Notes under the pieces: model-generated
Told to the model about the DNA's origin: nothing
Databases searched by the model: none
What the model saw: only the letters and a program-made list of their open reading frames with translations
NCBI GenBank assembly: GCA_944325175.1
Contig: CALUYZ010000009.1
Span: 1 to 61,577, forward strand
DNA from: Candidatus Gastranaerophilales bacterium
Lineage (GTDB): Bacteria > Cyanobacteriota > Vampirovibrionia > Gastranaerophilales > Gastranaerophilaceae
Length of the DNA: 61,577 nt
Direction: 5' to 3'
In this document: piece after piece, positions 1 through 7,440 of the stretch
Layout of the letters: every line of letters starts with the position of its first letter
Position numbering within the stretch: position 1 is the first letter of the stretch
Position numbers and translations under genes: made by a program

Positions 1-274
1 TTTTGCAAAAAAGAACTTTGCTCATCGCAATGACGCCTATAATGTCATCTGCATGAACGATTGTATCAGACAGCTTCTTTTTAAATAACTCTTTTATGGC
101 GTAGAATTAAGCTAGGTTAGATGCTTGTTTTATTTTCTTGTGTTCCTGTTTCGTAGCCAACGTGAGAATATATTAAAGGAATTACTTTGCCCATTTGTTT
201 TGCAAAAAAGAACTTTGCTCATCGCAATGACGCCTATAATGTCATCTGCATGAACGATTGTATCAGACAGCTTC
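1..274. repeat. 77-bp exact direct repeat (1-77 and 198-274) at the left window edge
   Basis: Bases 1-77 are identical to 198-274, a spacing of 197 bp; the match stops at 78 versus 275. The right copy encodes part of the C-terminal region of the minus-strand protein at 130-879. The left copy encodes the same residues in an open frame that has no start codon and is closed upstream by a stop. This looks like a tandem duplication of the 3' end of that gene. Because the second copy is exactly 77 bp long and coincides with the window edge, the edge is probably where an assembler stopped. Confidence 0.9.
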
Positions 275-879
275 ATTTCTCTTTTTTCGGCTTCATTATC
301 TTCTTTTCCAAAAAGAACTTTGTTAACTCCGTTTGAAAGTTTGTTTGAAATAAACATGCCGGAAACTATACCGCCTGCAACCATTAAAGCTTTACCCAAA
401 ATGTTTGTTTTGACATTATGCTTTTGTGCAACATGCTCAGTGCCTGCAATTATTCCCATAGGCACCATACAGTTTAGAAAGCCGTAAATTCCTTCTTTTA
501 CTTTTTTTGTTCTGTTTTCTTTATTTTTATCAACGGCAAAGCCTGCGCCAAGACCTGCCAAAATTGAGCTTGTCACAGAAATTGCAATTTGTTTAATATT
601 TTTAACTTCAATAAAACCTGTTATTGCGTTTGCTTTTTCTTTTATATTTGAGCCTTCTTTTTGAAAGACGTCCTTAAATTTATCAAGCTTGCCGTTTTTT
701 GCATTATAAATTGCAAGCGGAACAATAGCGCCCGCTAAAGAGGCAATAGCAACGGCATTTGCAGTTTTGCTTTTTTGCTTCTTTAATACTTCTTCTTTTG
801 CTTCGGTTTTATTTTCTATATCTTGCCTTTGAGTGTGAAAACTTTTGAAGGCGTTATTTGTGCTGTTGATGACTTTCAT
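130..879 (-). CDS. Hypothetical membrane protein with four hydrophobic segments
   Basis: I do not recognise a family. The 249-residue protein starts with a short polar, lysine- and glutamate-rich stretch. Four glycine/alanine-rich hydrophobic segments follow at roughly residues 41-60, 97-116, 131-146 and 163-180, so it is probably an inner-membrane protein. There is no cleavable signal peptide. It is the last gene of a minus-strand group (rpaB, M14 peptidase, this gene), 56 bp after the peptidase. Its 3' end carries one copy of the 77-bp repeat, and a second, start-less copy of the same coding segment lies beyond its stop codon. The true C-terminus and downstream sequence should therefore be treated with caution, since the assembly may have collapsed repeat units here. 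Confidence 0.6.
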   Translation of the reverse strand: MKVINSTNNAFKSFHTQRQDIENKTEAKEEVLKKQKSKTANAVAIASLAGAIVPLAIYNAKNGKLDKFKDVFQKEGSNIKEKANAITGFIEVKNIKQIAISVTSSILAGLGAGFAVDKNKENRTKKVKEGIYGFLNCMVPMGIIAGTEHVAQKHNVKTNILGKALMVAGGIVSGMFISNKLSNGVNKVLFGKEDNEAEKREMKLSDTIVHADDIIGVIAMSKVLFCKTNGQSNSFNIFSRWLRNRNTRK

Positions 880-935
880 AACTAACTATATCCTAACACA
901 AACAAAACCAAACATAGCAAAAAATTGTTATTGTA

Positions 936-1553
936 TTAAAAATCTTTTTCAATATAGTTGAAAAGGTTTGCGAATTTTTCATATAAAGCCTCAGGTTCAG
1001 CGTTTTCGTCACATTCAATAGTAATTATCGGGATATTTCTTTCTATTCCAAAATATGTGCCCATGCTTCCGGGGGTGGGGTATCCTATATCTTCTTGAAT
1101 GGGATAATTTAAAAATTCTGATATTTTTTTGGCTAAAGGCAATGTGTTTTGGTTGTTTGCGCCGTCAAAATTTATAATTTTATATGGAGTGTGAATTGTA
1201 ATTATTGCATCAAATTTTATATTTTCTGCAAGATTAACGATAAATTGCGTTTCCTTTTCCGAATTTGGTTTAAACCCGCCAAAATAATCGTCATCAAAAG
1301 TGCTAAGTTCCCAATTTTTGCAAGGGAAATTTCTATTTATATCAACATTGTTTTTGTTTTTTCTTTTATTTGAAAAATTTAGCCTTGGAATAAAATATAG
1401 ATTATTATTTAGCGTTTTTGTTTTATTTTTCAGATATTTTTCAATTAAAAATTCGCCGATAGGTTCGTCACCATGAATAACACCAACAATAAGAACGTTT
1501 TTTGGCGTTTTAGTGTTGGTGTTATTTAAAAATTTATAAAGTTTAATATCCAA
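936..1553 (-). CDS. M14-family zinc carboxypeptidase, murein-peptide amidase (MpaA-like)
   Basis: Probable zinc peptidase that trims peptides, by analogy with MpaA the muropeptide gamma-D-Glu-diaminopimelate bond during cell-wall recycling. Visible motifs fit the M14 fold: HGDE at residues 27-30 (zinc His27 and Glu30), DINRNFP at 71-77 (substrate-binding Arg), the third zinc ligand His121 in TIH, a PGSMGTY loop around 161-167 and the catalytic Glu180 in TIE. At 205 residues it is compact, as expected for the MpaA/succinylglutamate-desuccinylase-like branch. There is no signal peptide, so it is cytoplasmic. It lies 3 bp downstream of rpaB and is likely co-transcribed with it. The exact substrate is inferred from the family. 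Confidence 0.8.
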   Translation of the reverse strand: MDIKLYKFLNNTNTKTPKNVLIVGVIHGDEPIGEFLIEKYLKNKTKTLNNNLYFIPRLNFSNKRKNKNNVDINRNFPCKNWELSTFDDDYFGGFKPNSEKETQFIVNLAENIKFDAIITIHTPYKIINFDGANNQNTLPLAKKISEFLNYPIQEDIGYPTPGSMGTYFGIERNIPIITIECDENAEPEALYEKFANLFNYIEKDF

Positions 1554-1556
1554 TTT

Positions 1557-2303
1557 TTAGGTTATCCTTTGGAACATATACCCGATACCTCTTGCTGTTA
1601 AGATTAATTCCGGGTTTGTCGGGTCTGCTTCGAGTTTGCTTCTTAATCTTGAAATGTGAACGTCAACCACACGGGTGTCAATTCTATGATCAGGCGGATA
1701 TGCCCAAACATGTTGTAAAATTTCATTTCTTGAATAAGCTTGACCTGAATTATTTACAAGAAGTTCAAGAAGTGAAAATTCCATGCCTGTCAATCTTATT
1801 CTTTCGTTTTTCCTGTAAACTTGGCGCCTTGCCGTGTCAATTTTTATGCTGCCTGTTGTAATAACATTTTTAGCGGTTTTGCCCATAGGCGCACTTGTTT
1901 CTTTTGTGTTTGTTCTTCTTAAAACAGCTTTAACCCTTGCTTCAAGCTCTTTTGGGCTGAATGGTTTAATAACATAATCATCAGCACCAAGTTCTAAGCC
2001 TGTAATTCTTTCTGAAACATCTCCAAGTGCTGTTAAAATGATGATTGGAACATCCGATGTTCTTCTTATTTCTCTTGTAACACCGTATCCGTCCATTTTT
2101 GGCATCATTACATCTAAAATAACTAAATCAGGATTGGTTTTATTATAAACCTCAACGGCTTCTTCGCCGTCTTCTGCCGTCACAACATCATACCCTTGCA
2201 TTTTTAAACGGGTTTCAAGAATTCTTCTGATGCTGGCTTCATCATCGGCAACTAAAATTCTTTGTTTGCTGTCGGTGGTTTCATTTTGAATATCATCAGT
2301 CAT
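1557..2303 (-). CDS. rpaB: OmpR-family response regulator, RpaB-like
   Basis: Two-component response regulator: N-terminal receiver domain (acidic pair Asp20-Asp21, phospho-acceptor Asp64 in VILD, KPFSP lysine motif) followed by an OmpR/PhoB winged-helix DNA-binding domain from about residue 150. Several stretches read almost like cyanobacterial RpaB, including ASIRRILETRL, ITGLELGADDYV and the RLTGMEFSLLELLV segment, with the typical end ILTARGIGYMFQRI. In Cyanobacteria RpaB controls high-light and other stress genes downstream of the kinase Hik33. No kinase gene is visible here. It is the first gene of a minus-strand group with the M14 peptidase. The symbol rests on recalled sequence similarity, not on a search. 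This is the strongest taxonomic marker in the window together with the RpaA-like gene at 48.2 kb. Confidence 0.88.
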   Translation of the reverse strand: MTDDIQNETTDSKQRILVADDEASIRRILETRLKMQGYDVVTAEDGEEAVEVYNKTNPDLVILDVMMPKMDGYGVTREIRRTSDVPIIILTALGDVSERITGLELGADDYVIKPFSPKELEARVKAVLRRTNTKETSAPMGKTAKNVITTGSIKIDTARRQVYRKNERIRLTGMEFSLLELLVNNSGQAYSRNEILQHVWAYPPDHRIDTRVVDVHISRLRSKLEADPTNPELILTARGIGYMFQRIT

Positions 2304-2410
2304 ACACTAACTACCCTTTTTGTAACTAAAACTAATTTCTTAAACAATATTAACATACCTTAATAAATTTTAAAAGTAGTTTTTTTTTAAAAAAAGATAA
2401 ATAAAAAAAA

Positions 2411-2427
2411 GCCGGTTTTTTGCCGGC
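2411..2427 (-). terminator. Rho-independent terminator after the coiled-coil gene
   Basis: GCCGG / CCGGC stem with an A/T loop, followed on the minus strand by a run of eight or more T (the A run at 2402-2410). It lies 43 bp after the stop of the gene at 2470-3012 and also separates it from rpaB. Confidence 0.8.
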
Positions 2428-2469
2428 ATAAGGTTACAAGTTTATTTAGGATTATAGGAGTTTAATTTT

Positions 2470-3012
2470 TTATGCTAATTTAATAGCGTCAGATTGAATG
2501 TTTTGGCTGATTGTTTGTTCGTATGTTTGAAGCTCTGCTTGTTTTGCTTGTAATTGAGTTTCAATTCTTGTTTGTTCAGCCTGTAATTCTTTTTCGTATT
2601 CATTTATATATTCTTGCATTTGTTCTGAATACTGTTGAAGTTCTTCTTTGTAAATTTCGTTAAAAATGGTAGTTGCATCAAAATTGGTGCCATCGGTTGT
2701 ACCCATTGCATAACCGTATTGGTTGCCTGTTAAACCGTTTGTTTGAGATAATTGTTGAAGATAAGCATTTGTTTTAACGGTTGCTGATTGATAAGCGGCA
2801 CTTGCAGAATTTGCCATAAAATCTAATTGTGTGCCAAAAAGTGATGACGGGCAGCTTGCCATTTCTGAAAATGTGATTGTACCGTCTGCAATATTATTTG
2901 TATAATTTGCCAAGTCTTGAATTTGTTGAGAAATTCTTACATCTTGGTATTGCAAATCTGAAACTTCTTGTTTCAGTTGCATTTTTCTCATGGATAGCAT
3001 AATCCAAGTCAT
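2470..3012 (-). CDS. Coiled-coil protein of unknown function
   Basis: No family recognised. The 180-residue protein has two helical, glutamine/glutamate-rich regions, about residues 8-40 and 118-175, the second with strong heptad character. They flank a Ser/Thr/Asn/Gly-rich middle containing one cysteine. There is no signal peptide or transmembrane segment. It has a perfect AGGAGG ribosome-binding site 8 bases before its ATG, and its own terminator at 2411-2427, so it is probably a well-translated monocistronic gene. Its composition (no tryptophan beyond the N-terminus, coiled coil, Gln/Ser rich) is like that of proteins exported by needle or flagellar-type systems or of structural filaments, but that is only a resemblance. 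An orphan FliI-like ATPase lies at 26.6 kb. Confidence 0.6.
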   Translation of the reverse strand: MTWIMLSMRKMQLKQEVSDLQYQDVRISQQIQDLANYTNNIADGTITFSEMASCPSSLFGTQLDFMANSASAAYQSATVKTNAYLQQLSQTNGLTGNQYGYAMGTTDGTNFDATTIFNEIYKEELQQYSEQMQEYINEYEKELQAEQTRIETQLQAKQAELQTYEQTISQNIQSDAIKLA

Positions 3013-3183
3013 TTTGTTTGCCTCCTAACCTAAATTTAAACTAACTTCTTCCACTTGTTGAAAGTTTAAACCTTTTTAACTTTTAATTTAAACCTTCATA
3101 TTAACCTTACAATTTAATAAAGTAATTTTTGCATTTGAAATTGCATGTTTTAATTTTTTTTGTTTACATTTCTTAATAAAAAA

Positions 3184-3208
3184 ACAGGGGCTTATATCCG
3201 GCCCCTGT
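3184..3208 (-). terminator. Terminator of the STAS-eda-sfp operon
   Basis: Perfect 8-bp stem ACAGGGGC / GCCCCTGT with a 9-nt loop, followed on the minus strand by a T run (A run at 3175-3184). It sits 20 bp after the stop codon of the gene at 3229-4272. GC-rich stems stand out sharply in this AT-rich DNA. Confidence 0.85.
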
Positions 3209-3228
3209 ACATTTTTTTGTTATAGTTT

Positions 3229-4272
3229 TTATTCTTGCAAAAGAAGGTCTGAATTTTTAACATCCATAATAAAATATGGAGTTTGTTTATCTTTTTCTTT
3301 TAAGAATAAAACAAAGGGTTTGTCAAAATGCAATTTTCTTGCATCTTTTAGAATTGGCATGCTCATTTTCATAATTAATGCAGCTTCACTTTTTAGAGAG
3401 CCGCCTTTATTGTCGAGGTTAAATTCTGCTGTTTGAATTGCGCCTGAAATTATATAATCGGAACCTTTAATTTTTTTGTTTGTTAATTCTTTGTATTCAA
3501 AATTTTCTTTAAATTTAATGTATGGAACCATTAGAGAATCGCTTTCTCTAAATTTTTTATCACCTTTAAATGAGGATGTTTTTTTGTTTAGTTCCATGAA
3601 ATAATTTTCAAGTGAATTGTCGTTTTCCGTTCTGTATAAAATAACTTCGTCATTTCCTTTGGTGTTTAATTTTACGGCATAATCGTTTTCGTTGTTATAA
3701 AAAAGAATTTCAATATTATCAAAGGTTTCACTGTCATTTGAGCCTTTAGCACCAAAGAATTTTACGTTTTTGTTGTCTGAAAACGGCATCAAGCCAAGCT
3801 CTCTAAATTCTTTTAAATATTCAAAATCTTTTTTCAACATTGCATAAATTAATAATTGGTTTGAATTCCAATCAAGTGTATTTAAAATATCGCTTGTTGT
3901 GTTAAATTTTTCTTCAATCGCTTTTTCCATTTCTTGTTTTAGGTTGGGTGTCATAAAGCCGTATTTTTTATAATAAGAGGTTTCATCCAAGTCTTTTATT
4001 GAAAAACCTTGTTTATTTAGGTTTTCTGCAAGCAGATTTTTTTCGCCTTTAAATACGACGGGTTTTTTTACAATGTCGTTAACTAAATCGTTCCAAACAA
4101 GCTGAAATGTACCTATCCAAACTTTGTTATCTTTTATATTGTTAACAGGAACAAAAGTTGCTTGATTTTGGACGGTTTCTTTTTTCTTGAACCAAAAAGC
4201 TTTTGTTTCATTTTGAACAAAAAGGCAAATTAAAAATGCAATCAAAAGCCCTGACAAAAATTTAATTTTCAA
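3229..4272 (-). CDS. Secreted protein of unknown function
   Basis: 347 residues with a clear signal peptide: lysine at residues 2 and 4, a hydrophobic core to about residue 20 and a likely cleavage after the alanine of TKA near residue 24. The mature part is lysine- and asparagine-rich with many aromatic residues, with no motif I recognise. It should be periplasmic or outer-membrane associated. Its start overlaps the end of the phosphopantetheinyl transferase gene by 11 bp, so translation is likely coupled. It is the last gene of a four-gene minus-strand operon ended by the terminator at 3184-3208. Confidence 0.6.
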   Translation of the reverse strand: MKIKFLSGLLIAFLICLFVQNETKAFWFKKKETVQNQATFVPVNNIKDNKVWIGTFQLVWNDLVNDIVKKPVVFKGEKNLLAENLNKQGFSIKDLDETSYYKKYGFMTPNLKQEMEKAIEEKFNTTSDILNTLDWNSNQLLIYAMLKKDFEYLKEFRELGLMPFSDNKNVKFFGAKGSNDSETFDNIEILFYNNENDYAVKLNTKGNDEVILYRTENDNSLENYFMELNKKTSSFKGDKKFRESDSLMVPYIKFKENFEYKELTNKKIKGSDYIISGAIQTAEFNLDNKGGSLKSEAALIMKMSMPILKDARKLHFDKPFVLFLKEKDKQTPYFIMDVKNSDLLLQE

Positions 4273-4807
4273 TTTTTAACTCCTCTATAGCTATACTATT
4301 ATTATTTTTTATTAATTTATAAAATTCAACTTTTTTTATTTTTTCTTTTGCGCATAAGGATAAATAATATTCATTTTCAATAATTAAAGATTTAAAAAAG
4401 TTTGCCTTAGTTTGCAGTTTAATTTCTGCTTCATATTTTGTCCAGAAATCGTAAAAATTGTTTAAAGATTCAAAATTCTTTTTGAAATATTTTGAATATC
4501 TGTCTAATTTTATTTCTTTAATTAATTCAACATCAGCGCCAATTTCAAAATTGCTAAAGGCAACTAATACAACCTCTTTTGAATGAGATATGCTGAAATT
4601 TACATTGCTGTTTTTTATTTTTGGTTTTTTATTTATTGTTTCAATTTCATAATTTTTTATGTTGTATACATTTTTTAAGACAAAATCCAAAAGAAATCTT
4701 GAAAGTGCAAATTCAACATTTCTTTTTTCGGTTTTAAAAGAATTGCCAAACAAAAACCTTTTATCGTATGGTGTAAAATTTTCTTTCTTTAAGAAAAAAA
4801 CTTTCAT
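4262..4807 (-). CDS. 4'-phosphopantetheinyl transferase, Sfp/Gsp/HetI family
   Basis: Transfers phosphopantetheine from CoA to a serine of carrier proteins. Family marks are FSISHS at residues 71-76, IGADVE at 89-94 (the Mg2+-binding Asp92 and Glu94) and a W-T-K-Y-E-A segment at 122-127. The last corresponds to the usual W-(S/T)-x-K-E-A but with lysine and tyrosine rearranged. The length (181 residues) is shorter than Sfp (about 220) and the C-terminus is poorly conserved, so activity is likely but not certain. No polyketide or non-ribosomal peptide synthase is in the window, so the partner may simply be the fatty-acid acyl carrier protein. It lies 22 bp after the aldolase gene and overlaps the following secreted-protein gene. 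Confidence 0.78.
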   Translation of the reverse strand: MKVFFLKKENFTPYDKRFLFGNSFKTEKRNVEFALSRFLLDFVLKNVYNIKNYEIETINKKPKIKNSNVNFSISHSKEVVLVAFSNFEIGADVELIKEIKLDRYSKYFKKNFESLNNFYDFWTKYEAEIKLQTKANFFKSLIIENEYYLSLCAKEKIKKVEFYKLIKNNNSIAIEELKIEN

Positions 4808-4829
4808 TTAATAATTATATAATAAATAA

Positions 4830-5435
4830 TTATTTTAAATTTTTAACTATTTCTACGGTTTCTTTAGCAACTTCTTTTATTTCTTCATAAGTTTTGTTTA
4901 AATAAAGTTCTCTGCCTAAGCCAACAGCCATGGCTCCCGCATCAAGGTAAGATTTAATGTCTTCTTTTTTAATTGAACCTGTGGGCATAACATTTAAGAA
5001 ATTCATTGGTCTTAAAAGCTCTTCTATGTAATTGGCACCGCCTAAGTCTTTAATCGGGTATATTTTAATTAAAGGAACCCTTGCCTTCCATGCCTGATAA
5101 GCTTCGTTTGGGGTGGTTGCGGTTAAAATTAAAGGTGTTTTAAATGCGCTTGACAATTTAACTAAATTCATTTGCAAAATTGGGGATACAAGAAATTTTG
5201 CATTTGATTTAATTGCATCTATGGCTTGTTCTCTTGTAATAATACCGCCTCTTGCAACAATTACGTTATCATTTTTGGCAACTGTTTTAATGGCATCTAT
5301 AGGGGCTGTCATTTCAATAATTTTTATACCGCCTTCAATGTAGGCATTTGCAATTTCGACAGCTTTGTCTTCATTTGTTTCTCTTATAATTCCTATAAGT
5401 TTATTTTCTTTAATCTCTTTTATAACATTTGTCAT
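4830..5435 (-). CDS. eda: KDPG/KHG aldolase family protein
   Basis: Class I aldolase of the 2-keto-3-deoxy-6-phosphogluconate / 4-hydroxy-2-oxoglutarate family, which splits KDPG into pyruvate and glyceraldehyde 3-phosphate. The 201-residue (beta/alpha)8 protein shows a catalytic glutamate (Glu41 in IIEMTAP), the RGGIIT segment around 62-67, and the Schiff-base lysine Lys124 in IKIYPI, followed by the PTGSI phosphate-binding loop around 151-155. The motifs diverge from E. coli Eda (KFFPA becomes KIYPI), so the substrate may be another 2-keto-3-deoxy acid. No Entner-Doudoroff dehydratase is nearby. The gene is second in a minus-strand operon, 11 bp after the STAS-like gene. Confidence 0.8.
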   Translation of the reverse strand: MTNVIKEIKENKLIGIIRETNEDKAVEIANAYIEGGIKIIEMTAPIDAIKTVAKNDNVIVARGGIITREQAIDAIKSNAKFLVSPILQMNLVKLSSAFKTPLILTATTPNEAYQAWKARVPLIKIYPIKDLGGANYIEELLRPMNFLNVMPTGSIKKEDIKSYLDAGAMAVGLGRELYLNKTYEEIKEVAKETVEIVKNLK

Positions 5436-5446
5436 TTTATTTTACC

Positions 5447-5710
5447 TTAACCGTGTGTCAAAATTTCCATATTGCTAAGCTTAAAAGGCATTATTGTTCT
5501 TTTTATGCTTTCATCTGCCACAATCCAATTAATTTTTTTGTGAGGGTTTTGAACGTAGCATTTTGTTGAATTTAAAAGAGCGCACCTTGAAGCATCAATA
5601 AAATTTAATTTGCTTATATTTATTGTAAGTTCATTTTGTGTCGAACATAAAAAACTTGCAATCTTTTTTGTAACTTTTTCCTCTTGAAAATTTATTTCGT
5701 TTAATGCCAT
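5447..5710 (-). CDS. Small STAS-like protein
   Basis: 87 residues. The pattern of alternating strands and helices, with the segment TINISKLNFIDASRCALL at about residues 28-46 and a later INWIV strand, resembles a STAS (anti-sigma antagonist) fold. The serine after FIDA is at the position where SpoIIAA-type proteins are phosphorylated. This is a fold-level impression, not a confident family call. No anti-sigma kinase is nearby. It is the first gene of the minus-strand operon with the aldolase, and its start faces kdsD across a 123-bp divergent promoter region. Confidence 0.5.
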   Translation of the reverse strand: MALNEINFQEEKVTKKIASFLCSTQNELTINISKLNFIDASRCALLNSTKCYVQNPHKKINWIVADESIKRTIMPFKLSNMEILTHG

Positions 5711-5802
5711 TAAATTAAACCTTATTTTACCTGTAATGCTTTCTTTTTCGGCTGAAATTTATTTTGATTTAATTATAAATTTTAAAAATACACTTTTTAT
5801 TG

Positions 5803-5808
5803 TATAAT
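5803..5808 (+). promoter_or_regulatory. Likely -10 box of kdsD
   Basis: Perfect TATAAT with a TTTAAA at 5781-5786 (16-nt spacer) as a possible -35. The kdsD ribosome-binding site (AGGAG at 5820-5824) and ATG at 5834 follow at normal distances. Confidence 0.55.
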
Positions 5809-5833
5809 TTTCAATGTTCAGGAGAAGAAGTTT

Positions 5834-6820
5834 ATGCAGGAAAGTTTAATCAGGCAAGATGAATTAATTAAAATTGCAAGAGATGTTTTTGAAATTGAAG
5901 GAAGTGCGGTTTTAGAGTTAAAAAATCGAGTTGGCGACAATTTTATTAAAGCGATTGATATTTTGTATTCTTGCAAGGGAAAAGTTGTTGTGACAGGCAT
6001 GGGAAAATCCGGTCTTATAGGCAGAAAAATTGCTGCTACTTTATGTTCAACAGGCACTCCCGCTGTTTTTCTTCATCCGGCAGAATCCACCCACGGCGAT
6101 TCAGGCATTATTACAAAACAAGATGCCGTTATTGCAATATCAAACAGTGGTGAAACAAGCGAGCTTTTAAATCTTTTGCCTTTGATTAAAAGGTTTGGAG
6201 TTCCCATTGTGGGGTTAACGGGCGGTTGTCATTCAACATTAGCTGATAAATCAGATGTTGTTTTAGATATATCTGTTGAAAAAGAGGCTTGCCCGTTAAA
6301 TAAAGCACCTACTGCAAGCACAACGGTTACTTTAGCTATGGGTGATGCTATTGCTGTTTGTTTGCTTAAAAAAAGAGGTTTTTCAGCAGAAGACTTTCTT
6401 ATGTTCCACCCGGGCGGCGCTTTGGGCAAAGGGGTTTTATACAGGGTTGAAGAATTAATGATAACGGGTGAAAAATTACCCATTGTGAAAGAAAATGAAA
6501 AATTTGAAAATGCCGTTAAATTCATATCTGATATGAAATTGGGCTGCACTCTTGTTATAAATGATAAGGGTCAATTAGCGGGCATATTAACTGATGGCGA
6601 CATAAGAAGAACAATTTTAAATCATAAAGTTACAGAAAGCCTTATTGTATCTGATGTTATGACAAAAACACCAAGAACAATTAAAAAAGATGAATTGGCA
6701 GCCTCAGCTCTTGCTTTAATGGAAAAACATTCAATAACTTCACTTGCTATTGTAGATAATAATAATGTTCCTATTGGTTTAATTCATATCCATGATTTAT
6801 TAAAAGCGAAGGTTGCATAA
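5834..6820 (+). CDS. kdsD: D-arabinose-5-phosphate isomerase (KpsF/GutQ family)
   Basis: Converts ribulose 5-phosphate to arabinose 5-phosphate, the first step toward Kdo of lipopolysaccharide. The 328-residue protein has the standard layout. An N-terminal SIS sugar-isomerase domain spans about residues 35-180, with VVTGMGKSGLIGRKIAATL and ISNSGETSELL. Two CBS domains follow, about 205-262 and 272-326, containing LAGILTDGDIRR and VPIGLIHIHDLL. The HPGGALGK motif near residue 195 is typical. A good AGGAG ribosome-binding site precedes the ATG. The next gene, kdsC, begins 1 bp after this stop, forming a Kdo-pathway pair, which implies a Gram-negative envelope with LPS. Confidence 0.95.
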   Translation: MQESLIRQDELIKIARDVFEIEGSAVLELKNRVGDNFIKAIDILYSCKGKVVVTGMGKSGLIGRKIAATLCSTGTPAVFLHPAESTHGDSGIITKQDAVIAISNSGETSELLNLLPLIKRFGVPIVGLTGGCHSTLADKSDVVLDISVEKEACPLNKAPTASTTVTLAMGDAIAVCLLKKRGFSAEDFLMFHPGGALGKGVLYRVEELMITGEKLPIVKENEKFENAVKFISDMKLGCTLVINDKGQLAGILTDGDIRRTILNHKVTESLIVSDVMTKTPRTIKKDELAASALALMEKHSITSLAIVDNNNVPIGLIHIHDLLKAKVA

Positions 6821-6821
6821 A

Positions 6822-7349
6822 ATGATTACCGATTTGAATTTGAAATTAAAAGCAAAAAATATAAAACTTGTTGCATTTGATGTTGACGGTGTTATGACAG
6901 ATGGCTCTTTAACATATCTTCCTGACGGTTCGCAGATAAAAACATTTAATGCAAAAGACGGGCAAGGAATTGTAATGCTTAATAAAGCGGGCTTTTTAAC
7001 AGCAATTATAACCGCCAAAGATTCAGGTGCCGTTAGAGAAAGGGCAAAAACTTTAGGTATTACAAAATTGTTTTTGGGTCAAAAAAATAAGAAAAAAGCC
7101 CTTTTAGAACTTTTGGACGAATTTAATTTAACAAAAGAACAAGTTGCATATATGGGTGATGATTACCCTGATTTGTGTGTTATTAATGAAGTTGGGCTTT
7201 CTTGTTCTCCAAATGATGCAATAGATGAAGTGAAAAGGTCTGTTTCTTTTGTTTCTTCTTATGGCGGCGGAAGAGGTGCTGTCAGAGAATTTTGCGATTT
7301 TATACTTCATAGTAACGGTATTACATATAACGATTTAACCTCGAATTAA
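6822..7349 (+). CDS. kdsC: 3-deoxy-D-manno-octulosonate 8-phosphate phosphatase
   Basis: HAD-superfamily phosphatase without a large cap (type C0), which releases Kdo from Kdo 8-phosphate. Motif I is FDVDGVMTDG (nucleophile and acid aspartates), motif II is the Thr of IITAKDSGAV, and motif III/IV is MGDDYPDL. At 175 residues it has the normal KdsC length. I chose the ATG at 6822 rather than the in-frame TTG at 6813. The GAAGG at 6808-6812 is correctly spaced (9 nt) for the ATG but touches the TTG. The gene directly follows kdsD and ends the pair. The Kdo-8-phosphate synthase and CMP-Kdo synthetase genes are not in the window. Confidence 0.93.
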   Translation: MITDLNLKLKAKNIKLVAFDVDGVMTDGSLTYLPDGSQIKTFNAKDGQGIVMLNKAGFLTAIITAKDSGAVRERAKTLGITKLFLGQKNKKKALLELLDEFNLTKEQVAYMGDDYPDLCVINEVGLSCSPNDAIDEVKRSVSFVSSYGGGRGAVREFCDFILHSNGITYNDLTSN

Positions 7350-7440
7350 AATATACATTAATATTTGTTAATAATACCTAAATTTTCCCTTATATATTGC
7401 CGATTATCCTTCATGTATATATAAAGAATGTGAGGATAAA